This document shows positions 31,836-46,594 of a stretch of 64,000 nucleotides of DNA, in pieces; the first letter of the stretch is position 1, and the number at the start of each line of letters is the position of its first letter. Made by a program: the position numbers and the translations under genes. This DNA comes from Escherichia albertii NBRC 107761 = DSM 17582. Its GTDB lineage: Bacteria > Pseudomonadota > Gammaproteobacteria > Enterobacterales > Enterobacteriaceae. Where the stretch lies: the NCBI RefSeq assembly GCF_000759775.1, contig NZ_BBMY01000009.1:1-64000 (forward strand), in the 5' to 3' direction. The notes beneath the pieces are model-generated. The model had not been told where the DNA came from. It was given only the letters and a program-made list of their open reading frames with translations, and ran no database searches.

Positions 31836-32741
31836 TCAGATTCTTTTTACGTTGGTGGATTCTTTTCTCTTCCGACTCACCAGCGCCAGTGCCAACACAA
31901 TCAGCACAATACCGCTGCCTTCAACTGTGCCGGGATTCTCGCCGAGCAGCCACCAGGAAAAAAGCACGCCGCAAACGGGAACCGCCAGCGTACTTAAGCT
32001 GGCGATACTGGCAGGTAAGTTTTTCAAAACAAACAGCCATAAACTCCAGGCCAGCGCCGTCGCCAGAATCGCACTGTAAGCCAGCGCCCAGAATACGGTC
32101 GGTTGCCAGTCAATTTCACGTTGCGGCACCATCAATGCCACTACGCTCATCACCAGTGCCGCATAAAGCATCTGCCAGGCGGTTAAGGATAATAAATCCA
32201 CACGTGGATGGCGGGCGTAAAGGCGTTTCGCGACAATGGCGCTCGCGCCCCAACTGACGCCGGAGAGGATCGCCAGGATAGCGCTTTTCATCGAAGAGAA
32301 ATCAAGTTGCCACGGTTGTAACACCAGCAATAATCCAACAGCAGCAATCAAAATCGCCAAATATTGCCCACGTCGCAGTCGTTCACCGAGAAACAACGCC
32401 GCGAAAATCACTACCCAGAACGGCATGGTATAGCTAAGAATAGCCACCTTCCCCGCTCCGCCGCTCACCAGCGCCCATTGCGCCAGACCAACCATCCCAC
32501 AGGTTTGTAACAGAGCAATGGCTAAGGTGTATTTAAATGGTGTTGGGCGCATTCCGCGTCCACGTAACAAAAGAACGATGAATAGAACGAGAGCGCCGAA
32601 AATGCAGCGTAAGGCCGTAAAGTCAAAGGCACCGATATAGCTGGTGACTTGCTTCATGAAAATCCAGCTATAACTCCAGATAAGCGTGAGCACAACCAGG
32701 CCACTAATTGCCAGTGGGTTGCTCTTTCCTGCGGCAGACAT
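31836..32741 (-). CDS. yijE: EamA/DMT-family exporter YijE
   Basis: Inner-membrane transporter of 301 residues with ten predicted helices arranged as two EamA repeats (for example [18 protein letters not shown] and [21 protein letters not shown]). E. coli YijE has been reported to export cystine. The ATG at 32741 ([14 protein letters not shown]) is the K-12 start; eleven extra upstream codons are in frame but not conserved. It is followed by yijF tail-to-tail. Confidence 0.94.
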   Translation of the reverse strand: MSAAGKSNPLAISGLVVLTLIWSYSWIFMKQVTSYIGAFDFTALRCIFGALVLFIVLLLRGRGMRPTPFKYTLAIALLQTCGMVGLAQWALVSGGAGKVAILSYTMPFWVVIFAALFLGERLRRGQYLAILIAAVGLLLVLQPWQLDFSSMKSAILAILSGVSWGASAIVAKRLYARHPRVDLLSLTAWQMLYAALVMSVVALMVPQREIDWQPTVFWALAYSAILATALAWSLWLFVLKNLPASIASLSTLAVPVCGVLFSWWLLGENPGTVEGSGIVLIVLALALVSRKRKESTNVKRI

Positions 32742-32833
32742 GAGAGATCCAGTGTGTAGTTTTCCTGCGGACACTATACGCTGGTAAAGAAACTTCAGCG
32801 ACTGCCATCAAGCAGTCGCTGAAGGAGATCAGA

Positions 32834-36248
<3,415 letters not shown>

Positions 36249-36286
36249 TTACCTCATCAATCGCTTGTCGTTATATGTTGTGTTGC

Positions 36287-36318
36287 GAACATCTATCCAT
36301 TTAGACGTCCAGATGTAA
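36287..36318. promoter_or_regulatory. MetJ operator (met boxes) upstream of metF
   Basis: Four tandem 8-mers, GAACATCT, ATCCATTT, AGACGTCC and AGATGTAA, match the AGACGTCT met-box consensus to different degrees, with the third nearly perfect. They sit in the metF promoter region. MetJ with S-adenosylmethionine binds such arrays cooperatively. Confidence 0.85.
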
Positions 36319-36596
36319 AGATGAAGGAAAAGCCGAGGAGCGTCAACCAAAAAATGGGCAATGATGGTGAGGAAAAATCAGAGAAGATGAGAAAAATTCA
36401 GGATGCAGGCCAAAATCCCTCGTAATAGAAACGCCAGGATATGTTCTTTTATTAAGATAATTATTTATCTAATTACTCCCCTATTCATAGGCACAACGTA
36501 TGTTAAACCGTGAGATTTTAAGATTATATCAATAGTCACTCTCATATGGATAATGATAGCTTGATAGCGTCAAACTATTTTCTGGAAGAATAACCC
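36319..36596 (+). promoter_or_regulatory. Upstream region of the FGE-like gene
   Basis: About 280 bases of increasingly A/T-rich DNA between the metF met boxes and the inserted gene. TATGTTAAACC, TTAAGATTATATCAATAG and GATAATGATAGC (36498-36563) offer possible promoter elements, and GGAAGAA before the ATG at 36597 is a ribosome-binding site. The left junction of the insertion probably falls near 36420, where the base composition changes. No operator was recognised. Confidence 0.4.
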
Positions 36597-37571
36597 ATGT
36601 ACCTTAATACTCAAACTCAGTACAATAAGTTAAATAAAGATGAAAAGAAAAATTTATTACTGCAAAAGCTGGCATCTCTAACAGACTTTACTTTTGACAG
36701 AATAGAGACATTCTCCGCATTTGGGCAATCTACTGAAACGGGTATTTTTAAGTATAAAGATGGCAGTGAGTTTGTTGTTGTCCCCGGAGATATAGCAATA
36801 TTAGGTTGGGACGCCAGCCTTAATGATATGGATGACCAAACAAAACAAGAATTTGAGGAGATGTTCGAACCAGAAAAATTAAATTTGAATAATTATCTCA
36901 CTGATTCTTGCACACCTGTCAGAAAAGTCATTATTTCTCCAATGCTCGTTGAAAGAAACGTGCACGCTAAACTAAGCTGGAAAGAGGTTTCTCTGACTGA
37001 CTCTCGCATCACAGAAAATCATATGTTACAAGAATTTCTATCTGATTACATGAAGAAAACTAACCCTGGGATTCACGAATTAAATGACACGTTGAAATTA
37101 CAATATAAAGATGAAAGATTATTGGTACATATCTATGAAATAATCAGTTATCAGGAGTTGATTCAAGAAATACAAAAATCAGGCTTTGATCTTCCTGGAG
37201 AAGATGAGTGGGAATATTTATGTGGAGGCGGCTCCAGAACACTCTGGCGTTGGGGAAATAGCTTCGATTATAAAATGAAAATCCCTTTTATAACATCAGA
37301 AGAACCTACAACCTGGGATATAGAATGGCCGAATCAATTTGGATTGAAGATCGCGTTCAACCCCTATATTCAGGAAATCATTAATGACAAAGATACTCTT
37401 TTGAAAGGTGGCGATGGTGGATGTAATCTCTGCGGGGGAGCCAATATTGCATTAGGTTTCTTACCGGTAGCGACGTATTATAAAGGATACAACAAACATA
37501 CAGATGAATTAGATTATATAAACGACATTGGCGGAAATTATACGTCTTATCGCCGGATAATTCGGTTGTAA
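36597..37571 (+). CDS. Divergent formylglycine-generating-enzyme-like (SUMF/FGE-fold) protein
   Basis: 324-residue cytoplasmic protein, no signal peptide or membrane segment. I recognise only remote FGE-domain signatures, in the right order: FVVVPGDIAILGWD (59-72) like the opening FVxIPGGxFxMG; RKVIISPMLVER (109-120) like the strand before the EVT motif; GFDLPGEDEWEYLCGGGSRTLWRWGN (196-221, given here as GFDLPGEDEWEY then WRWGN) like RLPTEAEWEYA...PWGN; NQFGLKIAF (246-254) like NxFGLYDM; LLKGGDGGCNLCGG (268-281) like RGGSW; and YRRIIRL at the end like GFRLVR. The GNVWEW motif and the usual copper-site cysteines are degraded, so classical formylglycine-generating activity is doubtful; a binding role is possible. 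A/T-rich codon use unlike its neighbours points to horizontal transfer. Confidence 0.8.
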   Translation: MYLNTQTQYNKLNKDEKKNLLLQKLASLTDFTFDRIETFSAFGQSTETGIFKYKDGSEFVVVPGDIAILGWDASLNDMDDQTKQEFEEMFEPEKLNLNNYLTDSCTPVRKVIISPMLVERNVHAKLSWKEVSLTDSRITENHMLQEFLSDYMKKTNPGIHELNDTLKLQYKDERLLVHIYEIISYQELIQEIQKSGFDLPGEDEWEYLCGGGSRTLWRWGNSFDYKMKIPFITSEEPTTWDIEWPNQFGLKIAFNPYIQEIINDKDTLLKGGDGGCNLCGGANIALGFLPVATYYKGYNKHTDELDYINDIGGNYTSYRRIIRL

Positions 37572-37633
37572 ATGGGAACATAATAAACAAATAAAATAAG
37601 GAGCTAACTTCCGCTAACTCCTTATTAAAGATT

Positions 37634-40066
37634 TTAAAGCAACTGCGCCAGACGATTAATATCCGACTGAATCGCCCCGGCGGTGACGTCGCGCCCTGCG
37701 CCAGGTCCGCGGATCACCAACGGATTATCGCGATACCAGCGGCTTTCGATGGCGAAGACGTTATCGCATGGCAGCAGTGATGCCAGCGGATGGTCTTCAC
37801 GCACGGCTTCCACACCAACACGCGCTTTGCCGTTGGCATCAAAACGCGCCACGTAGCGCAGCACCAGCCCCATTTCGCGGGCCGCTTCCAGTCGTTGCAC
37901 CATCTGCTCGTTCAGTTCATCGCCGTTCTCAAAGAAGTGATCGATGCTACCGCCTTCGCAATGGGCTGGCACAAGCGACTCCACGCGCACCTGGTCCGGT
38001 TCGATATCGTAACCTGCTTCACGCGCCAGAATCACCAGCTTGCGCATCACGTCTTTGCCGGAAAGGTCATCACGCGGGTCAGGCTCGGTTAAGCCCTGCT
38101 GCCATGCCTGATCCACCAGTTCGGTAAACGGTACGCTGCCGTCGAATTGCAGGAACAGCCAGGAGAGCGTGCCGGAGAAGATCCCGCTGATCGACAAAAT
38201 AGTATCGCCACTGTCGATCAGATCGCGCACGGTGTGGTTGATCGGTAAACCTGCACCGACGGTGGCGTTATACAACCAGTGACGCCCGGTTTTTTCGAAC
38301 GCGTCGTGGATCTGGCGATATTTGTTGCTGTCGCTCGCTCCCGCCAGCTTGTTGGCACTGATGACGTGGAAACCGTGGCTGGCGAAATCGAGGTATTGAT
38401 CTGCCAATTGCTGACTGGCAGTAACATCCAGCACCACTAAATCATCATACGGATGGGCACACATCCACAGGAACAGTGACTCTTCATCCTGCTCAACAGC
38501 CTCATCATTGAAGAAGGCTAACGCGCGGCTGGCGTCCAGTCCTTCATAGCTCAGCAGACTACGGCGGCTGTCCACCACACCTGCCAGCACAAATTCAAAT
38601 CCGGTACGCGCAGAGAGCGTGCTCTGTTCACGAGCGAACAGCTCCAGCCAGCGGGAACCGATATTGCCTTTGCCGAACAGCACCAGACCGATGCGTTTTT
38701 CCGCGCGGAAGACGGACTGATGTAGCCCCTGAATCAGACTTGCGGTCGGACCGGTGCGCAGTACCGCCACCAGACTGATACCGTCATCCGACTGCCAGGT
38801 AAATTCGACCGGCTGACCTTTCAGTTGCTGCCAGAAACGGTGGCAATGCAGCGGATTACGGGTGACCCCTGCCCCAACCATCGCCACCAACGCCAGCCCC
38901 TGACGCAAACGCAGTTCGCCAGGTAATCCTGCTTCGTCGAGGATTTTCAGTGCACTGTCGGCGACTTCTGAGGTGTAGCAAAATTGCAGCAACTGGCGGT
39001 CGTTGTGTACGCCCACTGCCAGTGGACGTACCTGCGCGCGTTTCAGGATCTGGTCGATTTCTTTATGCGCCAGTTTGAAATCCTGGCTGGCTGGCACCTG
39101 AAACTCAATCAAACAGACATCATCATGACTGGTAACAATACGCGCGCCAGTACCGGAGGCCAGCACACGTTCAATGCGCGTGGAGCCTTGATCCGGCGTG
39201 TAGCTACAGCGCAGTTGCAGATCGATTTCGCTGCCAGAAACGGGCTGTAAGGTACGGGCATGAAGAACGGGGGCCGCCAGACGCGCCAGTTCGCTGGCTT
39301 CATCAAGACGCAGCAACGGCAGCAGGCAAGCATCTTTCACTTTACGCGGGTCGGCACTATATACCCCGGCAACATCGCTCCAGATGGTTACGCGGGAAAC
39401 GCCCGCCAGCGCACCGATTTGCGTTGCCGAATAGTCGGAACCGTTGCGCCCCAGCAGCACCGTTTCCCCCGCATTGTTGCGGCTGATAAACCCGGTCACC
39501 ACCAGACGTTTGCCCGGATGTTGCACCAATAATTGTTGCAGCAACGGATAAGAAAGCCCTTCATCAACCTGTGGTTGCGCGGCGCGTTCAGCGCGTAAAA
39601 ATTCGCGGGCATCAAGCCAGGTCGCAGGCAGTCCTTGTTGGTTAAGTACCGCAGACATCAGGCGCGCCGACCACACTTCACCGTGCCCCACCACTTCTGC
39701 ATATACCGCGTCAGTGATACCGCTGTCGAGCAGCGCCGCCAGGCGCTCAAGATCGCTGACAAAGGCGCTAATGAGGCTATCGGCTTCTTCGGCGGGTAAC
39801 AGGCCGCTAATCAGATCGCACTGATAACGACGTAATGTTTGTTGAACCTGATGCGCAGAGAGACGATCGGTCTGGCTGAGTTTCAACCAGTTAATCAACT
39901 GGTTAGTGGTGCTACCGGCGGCAGAAACCACCATCATATCGTCGGGCTGAGAGTACTCCGCCATAATGCCCGCGACGCGTAAATAACACTTCACATCAGC
40001 CAGACTACTGCCACCAAATTTATGCAGTTGACGACCTTTCGCCCCTGCCTGCGCAATCACACTCAT
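37634..40066 (-). CDS. metL: Bifunctional aspartokinase/homoserine dehydrogenase II MetL
   Basis: 810-residue fusion. The N-terminal aspartokinase (about 1-290, KFGGSSLADV at 17-26) starts the aspartate pathway; a degenerate regulatory linker follows; the C-terminal homoserine dehydrogenase (from about 455, Rossmann loop VLFGKGNIGSRWLELF, and ISANKLAG, GIFSGTLSWLF) reduces aspartate semialdehyde. Unlike ThrA and LysC this isozyme is not feedback-inhibited but is repressed through MetJ. Two bases separate it from metB, making the metBL operon. It converges with the inserted FGE-like gene. Confidence 0.98.
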   Translation of the reverse strand: MSVIAQAGAKGRQLHKFGGSSLADVKCYLRVAGIMAEYSQPDDMMVVSAAGSTTNQLINWLKLSQTDRLSAHQVQQTLRRYQCDLISGLLPAEEADSLISAFVSDLERLAALLDSGITDAVYAEVVGHGEVWSARLMSAVLNQQGLPATWLDAREFLRAERAAQPQVDEGLSYPLLQQLLVQHPGKRLVVTGFISRNNAGETVLLGRNGSDYSATQIGALAGVSRVTIWSDVAGVYSADPRKVKDACLLPLLRLDEASELARLAAPVLHARTLQPVSGSEIDLQLRCSYTPDQGSTRIERVLASGTGARIVTSHDDVCLIEFQVPASQDFKLAHKEIDQILKRAQVRPLAVGVHNDRQLLQFCYTSEVADSALKILDEAGLPGELRLRQGLALVAMVGAGVTRNPLHCHRFWQQLKGQPVEFTWQSDDGISLVAVLRTGPTASLIQGLHQSVFRAEKRIGLVLFGKGNIGSRWLELFAREQSTLSARTGFEFVLAGVVDSRRSLLSYEGLDASRALAFFNDEAVEQDEESLFLWMCAHPYDDLVVLDVTASQQLADQYLDFASHGFHVISANKLAGASDSNKYRQIHDAFEKTGRHWLYNATVGAGLPINHTVRDLIDSGDTILSISGIFSGTLSWLFLQFDGSVPFTELVDQAWQQGLTEPDPRDDLSGKDVMRKLVILAREAGYDIEPDQVRVESLVPAHCEGGSIDHFFENGDELNEQMVQRLEAAREMGLVLRYVARFDANGKARVGVEAVREDHPLASLLPCDNVFAIESRWYRDNPLVIRGPGAGRDVTAGAIQSDINRLAQLL

Positions 40067-40068
40067 TT

Positions 40069-41229
40069 TTACCCCTTGTTTGCAGCCCGGAAGCCATTTT
40101 CCAGGTCGGCAATTAAATCTTCGCCATCTTCAATACCGGTGGAGATACGCAGTAGCGTCTCGGAGATCCCGGCGGCAGCACGCGCTTCTGGCGCCATGCC
40201 CGCATGTGTCATGGTTGCGGCGTGAGAGATTAAACTTTCCACTCCCCCTAATGATTCCGCCAGCGTAAATAACGACAGCCCGCTCAGGAAACGACGCAGC
40301 GTCTGCTCATCGCCATCCAGTTCAAAACTCAACATTGCGCCAAAGCCTTTTTGCTGGCGCACGGCAATTTCATGCCCCTGATTTTCCGGCAGCGACGGAT
40401 GATACAGTTTTTTCACCAGCGACTGGGTTTGCAGATAGTTCACAATCGCCTGCGCATTACGCTGGGCCAGTTCCATACGCGGCACCAGCGTTCGTAGACC
40501 ACGCAGCAGCAAATAGCTATCAAACGCGCCGCCCGTCACGCCAATATTGTTTGCCCACCAAGCCAGTTCGGCGACCACATCCGGCTCTTTGGCAATCACC
40601 ACGCCAGCCACTACATCAGAGTGACCGTTCAAATATTTAGTGCATGAATGCAACACCAGATCGGCGCCCAATGCCAGTGGATTTTGTAATGCCGGGCTTA
40701 AGAAGGTGTTATCCACCACGCTCACCGCCCCGACTTCCCTTGCCAGATGACAGATTTTCGCAATATCCACGACGCGTAACAACGGATTACTTGGGCTTTC
40801 TACCAGTACCAGTTTCGGTTTTTCCGCCAGTGCTGCCTGCAATGCCTGCTCATCACTTTGATCAACAAACAACACACGGTAACACCCGCGCTTCGCCAGG
40901 CTGTCAAACAGGCGATAGCTGCCGCCATAGCAGTCGTGCGGCGCAACCAGCAGATCGCCCGGCTTCAAAAAGACAGTGGTCACCAGGTGAATGGCTGACA
41001 TGCCGGTATTCGTCAGCACCGCGCCAGCTCCGCCTTCCAGTTCTGCCAGCGCACGCTGGACCACATCGCGCGTCGGGTTGCCGCGACGCGAGTAATCATG
41101 CACGCGCGGTTCATTAAATCCGGTAAAGTTATAGGTGCTGGAAAGATGGATTGGCGGGACAACACAACCATACTGCTCGTCGTCATTTAACCCACTACGC
41201 ACTGCAATGGTGGCCTGTTTACGCGTCAT
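40069..41229 (-). CDS. metB: Cystathionine gamma-synthase MetB
   Basis: PLP enzyme of 386 residues that joins O-succinylhomoserine and cysteine to cystathionine. The ATG at 41229 (MTRKQATIAVRSGLND) is the conserved start; the frame stays open to 41406 but crosses the MetJ operators. The PLP lysine is K198 in LHSCTKYLNGHSDV, and GAVLTNTGMSAI and VVDNTFLSP are family motifs. First gene of metBL, divergent from metJ. Confidence 0.98.
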   Translation of the reverse strand: MTRKQATIAVRSGLNDDEQYGCVVPPIHLSSTYNFTGFNEPRVHDYSRRGNPTRDVVQRALAELEGGAGAVLTNTGMSAIHLVTTVFLKPGDLLVAPHDCYGGSYRLFDSLAKRGCYRVLFVDQSDEQALQAALAEKPKLVLVESPSNPLLRVVDIAKICHLAREVGAVSVVDNTFLSPALQNPLALGADLVLHSCTKYLNGHSDVVAGVVIAKEPDVVAELAWWANNIGVTGGAFDSYLLLRGLRTLVPRMELAQRNAQAIVNYLQTQSLVKKLYHPSLPENQGHEIAVRQQKGFGAMLSFELDGDEQTLRRFLSGLSLFTLAESLGGVESLISHAATMTHAGMAPEARAAAGISETLLRISTGIEDGEDLIADLENGFRAANKG

Positions 41230-41292
41230 GTGATGAAGTTCCCTGGGCTTTGTCGGTGAAAAGTCAGCCACCAGAGTAAACACTGCGCAAAT

Positions 41293-41332
41293 AGACGTCA
41301 ACACATCTGGACATCTAAACTTCTTTGCGTAT
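41293..41332. promoter_or_regulatory. MetJ operator array between metB and metJ
   Basis: Five contiguous 8-mers, AGACGTCA, ACACATCT, GGACATCT, AAACTTCT and TTGCGTAT, with AGATTGAG following, align to the met-box consensus AGACGTCT. They cover the divergent metBL and metJ promoters and should mediate repression of both by MetJ with S-adenosylmethionine. Confidence 0.92.
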
Positions 41333-41505
41333 AGATTGAGCAAATCCCAAATAGCCGTTAAAATTATATGCATTATCACGCCGACAGGTGCATTACACGA
41401 TGTCACTGTGGCGCCTGTACGGTAAACTATGCGGGTTTATGGTCAGTACCCACATTAATTGTGTGGTCTGGTCTCAATTTATTGACGAAGAGGATTAAGT
41501 ATCTC

Positions 41506-41823
41506 ATGGCTGAATGGAGCGGCGAATATATCAGCCCATACGCTGAGCACGGCAAGAAGAGTGAACAAGTCAAAAAAATTACGGTTTCCATTCCTCTGAA
41601 GGTGTTAAAAATCCTCACCGATGAACGCACGCGTCGTCAGGTGAACAACCTGCGTCACGCGACCAACAGCGAGCTGCTGTGTGAAGCGTTTCTGCATGCC
41701 TTTACCGGGCAACCTCTGCCGGATGATGCCGACCTGCGTAAAGAGCGCAACGACGAAATCCCGGAAGCAGCAAAAGAGATCATGCGTGAGATGGGGATTA
41801 ACCCGGAGACGTGGGAATACTAA
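41506..41823 (+). CDS. metJ: Methionine regulon repressor MetJ
   Basis: Ribbon-helix-helix repressor of 105 residues that uses S-adenosylmethionine as corepressor. The ATG at 41506 ([16 protein letters not shown]) is the conserved start; the frame is open 46 codons upstream through non-coding promoter DNA. The DNA-binding strand is [16 protein letters not shown] (23-38), followed by [26 protein letters not shown]. Divergent from metB across the operator array. Confidence 0.97.
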   Translation: MAEWSGEYISPYAEHGKKSEQVKKITVSIPLKVLKILTDERTRRQVNNLRHATNSELLCEAFLHAFTGQPLPDDADLRKERNDEIPEAAKEIMREMGINPETWEY

Positions 41824-41882
41824 AGCTGAAAAGAGCGGCGTGGGGTTAACCAGCCGCTGCATCTGCTGACAAAGGCAAAATC

Positions 41883-41972
41883 GCCTGATGCGCTACGCTT
41901 ATCAGGCCTACAAAACCTGTTGAATTTATTGATTTTGTATCCCGGATAAGGCGTTCACGCCGCATCCGGCAT
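41883..41972. repeat. BIME downstream of metJ
   Basis: GCCTGATGCGCTACGCTTATCAGGC followed, after an AT-rich spacer with TTGAATTTATTG, by CCGGATAAGGCGTTCACGCCGCATCCGG. It shares order and spacer words with the element at 30963-31060. It lies between metJ and yiiX. Confidence 0.88.
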
Positions 41973-42039
41973 AAACAACGAGCACGTTGTCAGCGGCTCT
42001 GCTCTAACCCACCGCTTTTTTATACATGGACGTTTAACT

Positions 42040-42648
42040 ATGAAATACAGGCTACTCATTCTCAGCCTGCTGGTTTCCGCACCAGCCCTTGCCTAGCAAC
42101 CGCAAACCGGCGACATCATCTTTCAAATTTCTCGCTCGTCGCAAAGTAAAGCGATCCAACTGGCTACCCATTCCGATTACAGCCACACCGGTATGCTGGT
42201 GATACGCAACAAACAGCCCTACGTCTTTGAAGCCGTCGGCCCGGTAAAATATACCCCGCTGAAACAGTGGATCGCCCACGGTGAAGATAGCAAGTACATC
42301 GTGCGTCGCGTTAAAGGCGGGCTAAATGCCGAACAACAGCAAAAACTAGCGCAAACGACAAAACGTTATCTCGGTAAACCTTATGATTTCAGTTTCTCGT
42401 GGAGCGACGATCGCCAGTACTGTTCGGAAGTGGTGTGGAAGGTTTATCAGAATGCACTGGGAATGCGTGTGGGCGAACAGCAAAAGCTGAAAGAGTTCAA
42501 CCTTAGCAACCCGCAGGTTCAGGCAAAACTCAAAGAACGCTACGGTAAAAATATTCCGCTTGAGGAAACGGTGGTCTCGCCACAGGCCGTTTTCGATGCG
42601 CCACAACTCACCACAGTCGCCAAAGAGTGGCCGCTGTTTTCCTGGTGA
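42040..42648 (+). pseudogene. yiiX: yiiX, papain-like (NlpC/P60-type, DUF830) periplasmic hydrolase interrupted by an in-frame amber codon
   Basis: From the ATG at 42040 the frame reads a normal signal peptide (MKYRLLILSLLVSAPALA), then TAG at 42094-42096, then QPQTGDIIFQISRSS and the rest of the 202-codon gene without further damage. K-12 has tryptophan (TGG) at this codon as I recall, so one G-to-A change explains it. The presumed catalytic pair, H49 in SDYSHTGM and C128 in QYCSEVVWKVY, is preserved downstream. The next in-frame ATG (42193, codon 52) lies after H49, so restart there would lose the signal peptide and the histidine. Likely a recent loss, a sequencing error, or a gene read only with amber suppression. 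Confidence 0.9.
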
Positions 42649-42668
42649 TATGACGAAATTTCAGGCAC

Positions 42669-42696
42669 AAAAAAAGCGCCATACGGCGCTTTTTTC
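42669..42696. terminator. Bidirectional terminator between yiiX and rpmE
   Basis: AAAAAAGCGCC-ATAC-GGCGCTTTTTT forms a 7-bp G/C-rich stem with an A-run on one side and a T-run on the other, serving the convergent genes yiiX and rpmE. Confidence 0.9.
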
Positions 42697-42708
42697 GGAA
42701 ATCCGGTC

Positions 42709-42960
<252 letters not shown>

Positions 42961-43000
42961 CTAACGCCAGACACCACGCGATGTTTAAAGTATAGTTTGA

Positions 43001-45322
<2,322 letters not shown>

Positions 45323-45477
45323 ATCGCTCACGATGCGAGGCGGATCGAAAAATTTAATATTCATCACACTTTTCATGAAAATTCTGTAACCGTTTTCACG
45401 CGCTATCTGCTAAAAATGTTGCCGATGTGAAAGCAACATGGAAGTACTGCGCCTGATATGCCAGGCGAGGAGTGAGA
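45323..45477 (+). promoter_or_regulatory. cytR promoter region
   Basis: 155 bases between priA and cytR. CGTTTTCACGCGC (45391-45403) and GATGTGAAAGCAACATG (45424-45440) resemble CRP/CytR-type half-sites. GGCGAGGAG just before the GTG at 45478 is a good ribosome-binding site. In E. coli cytR is CRP-activated and autoregulated; exact sites here are not proven. Confidence 0.45.
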
Positions 45478-46503
45478 GTGAAAGCGAAGAAGCAGGAAAC
45501 TGCAGCGACGATGAAAGATGTTGCTCTGAAGGCAAAAGTCTCAACGGCCACCGTCTCCCGAGCGTTAATGAACCCCGACAAAGTCTCTCAGGCCACCCGT
45601 AATCGGGTAGAAAAAGCGGCCCGGGAAGTGGGTTATTTTCCGCAGCCAATGGGGCGCAACATCAAACGTAATGAATCCCGAACCATTCTGGTGATTGTCC
45701 CGGATATCTGCGATCCCTTCTTTAGCGAAATTATTCGCGGTATCGAAGTCACAGCGGCAAGCCATGGATATCTGGTGCTGATTGGCGACTGCGCCCATCA
45801 GAATCAGCAGGAAAAAACCTTTATCGATTTGATCATCACCAAGCAAATTGATGGCATGTTGCTGCTGGGTTCAAGGCTACCGTTTGATGCCAGCATTGAG
45901 GAACAACGTAATCTGCCGCCGATGGTGATGGCGAACGAATTCGCACCGGAGCTGGAACTGCCTACGGTTCATATCGACAATCTGACCGCTGCTTTTAATG
46001 CAGTAAATTATCTGTATGAACAGGGACATAAACGGATTGGTTGTATTGCTGGTCCCGAAGAAATGCCGCTGTGTCATTACCGCCTGCAAGGCTACGTTCA
46101 GGCGCTGCGGCGTTGCGGCATTATGGTTGACCCGCATTATATTGCCCGGGGTGACTTCTCCTTCGAAGCCGGAAGCAAAGCTATGCAGCAATTACTCGAC
46201 CTTCCACAACCGCCTACCGCAGTCTTCTGTCATAGCGATGTAATGGCACTCGGCGCACTTTCGCAGGCCAAGCGTCAGGGGCTGAAAGTCCCCGAAGACC
46301 TTTCTATAATTGGTTTCGATAACATAGACCTGACGCAATTTAGCGATCCTCCGCTAACAACCATCGCGCAACCACGTTATGAAATTGGTCGGGAGGCTAT
46401 GCTGTTATTGCTTGATCAAATGCAAGGACAAATAGTCGGCAGTGGATCACGTTTAATGGACTGCGAACTTATTATCCGGGGATCAACACGCGCGTTAACT
46501 TAA
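45478..46503 (+). CDS. cytR: LacI-family nucleoside-catabolism repressor CytR
   Basis: Repressor/anti-activator that works together with CRP at deo, udp, tsx and nup genes and is released by cytidine. It has 341 residues starting at a GTG at 45478 (KAKKQETAATMKDVALKA); another GTG six bases upstream is possible but the conserved start has the better spacing to GAGGAG. The LacI-type helix-turn-helix is MKDVALKAKVSTATVSRALM (12-31), followed by the periplasmic-binding-protein-like sensor domain. Located immediately upstream of ftsN, as in K-12. Confidence 0.96.
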   Translation: MKAKKQETAATMKDVALKAKVSTATVSRALMNPDKVSQATRNRVEKAAREVGYFPQPMGRNIKRNESRTILVIVPDICDPFFSEIIRGIEVTAASHGYLVLIGDCAHQNQQEKTFIDLIITKQIDGMLLLGSRLPFDASIEEQRNLPPMVMANEFAPELELPTVHIDNLTAAFNAVNYLYEQGHKRIGCIAGPEEMPLCHYRLQGYVQALRRCGIMVDPHYIARGDFSFEAGSKAMQQLLDLPQPPTAVFCHSDVMALGALSQAKRQGLKVPEDLSIIGFDNIDLTQFSDPPLTTIAQPRYEIGREAMLLLLDQMQGQIVGSGSRLMDCELIIRGSTRALT

Positions 46504-46594
46504 AGTAAACCTTTAAGGCCTACGCGACTGGTCAAAGGCCCGCCGCTTAAGTAACATGGCGGGCTGACGAACGAATAAATACAGCGAAACGATA

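Noticed and set aside
36597-37571. Diversity-generating retroelement target protein (many have an FGE/C-lectin fold)
   Set aside because: No reverse transcriptase gene, template repeat or variable-repeat pair is seen nearby; only the fold resemblance remains.
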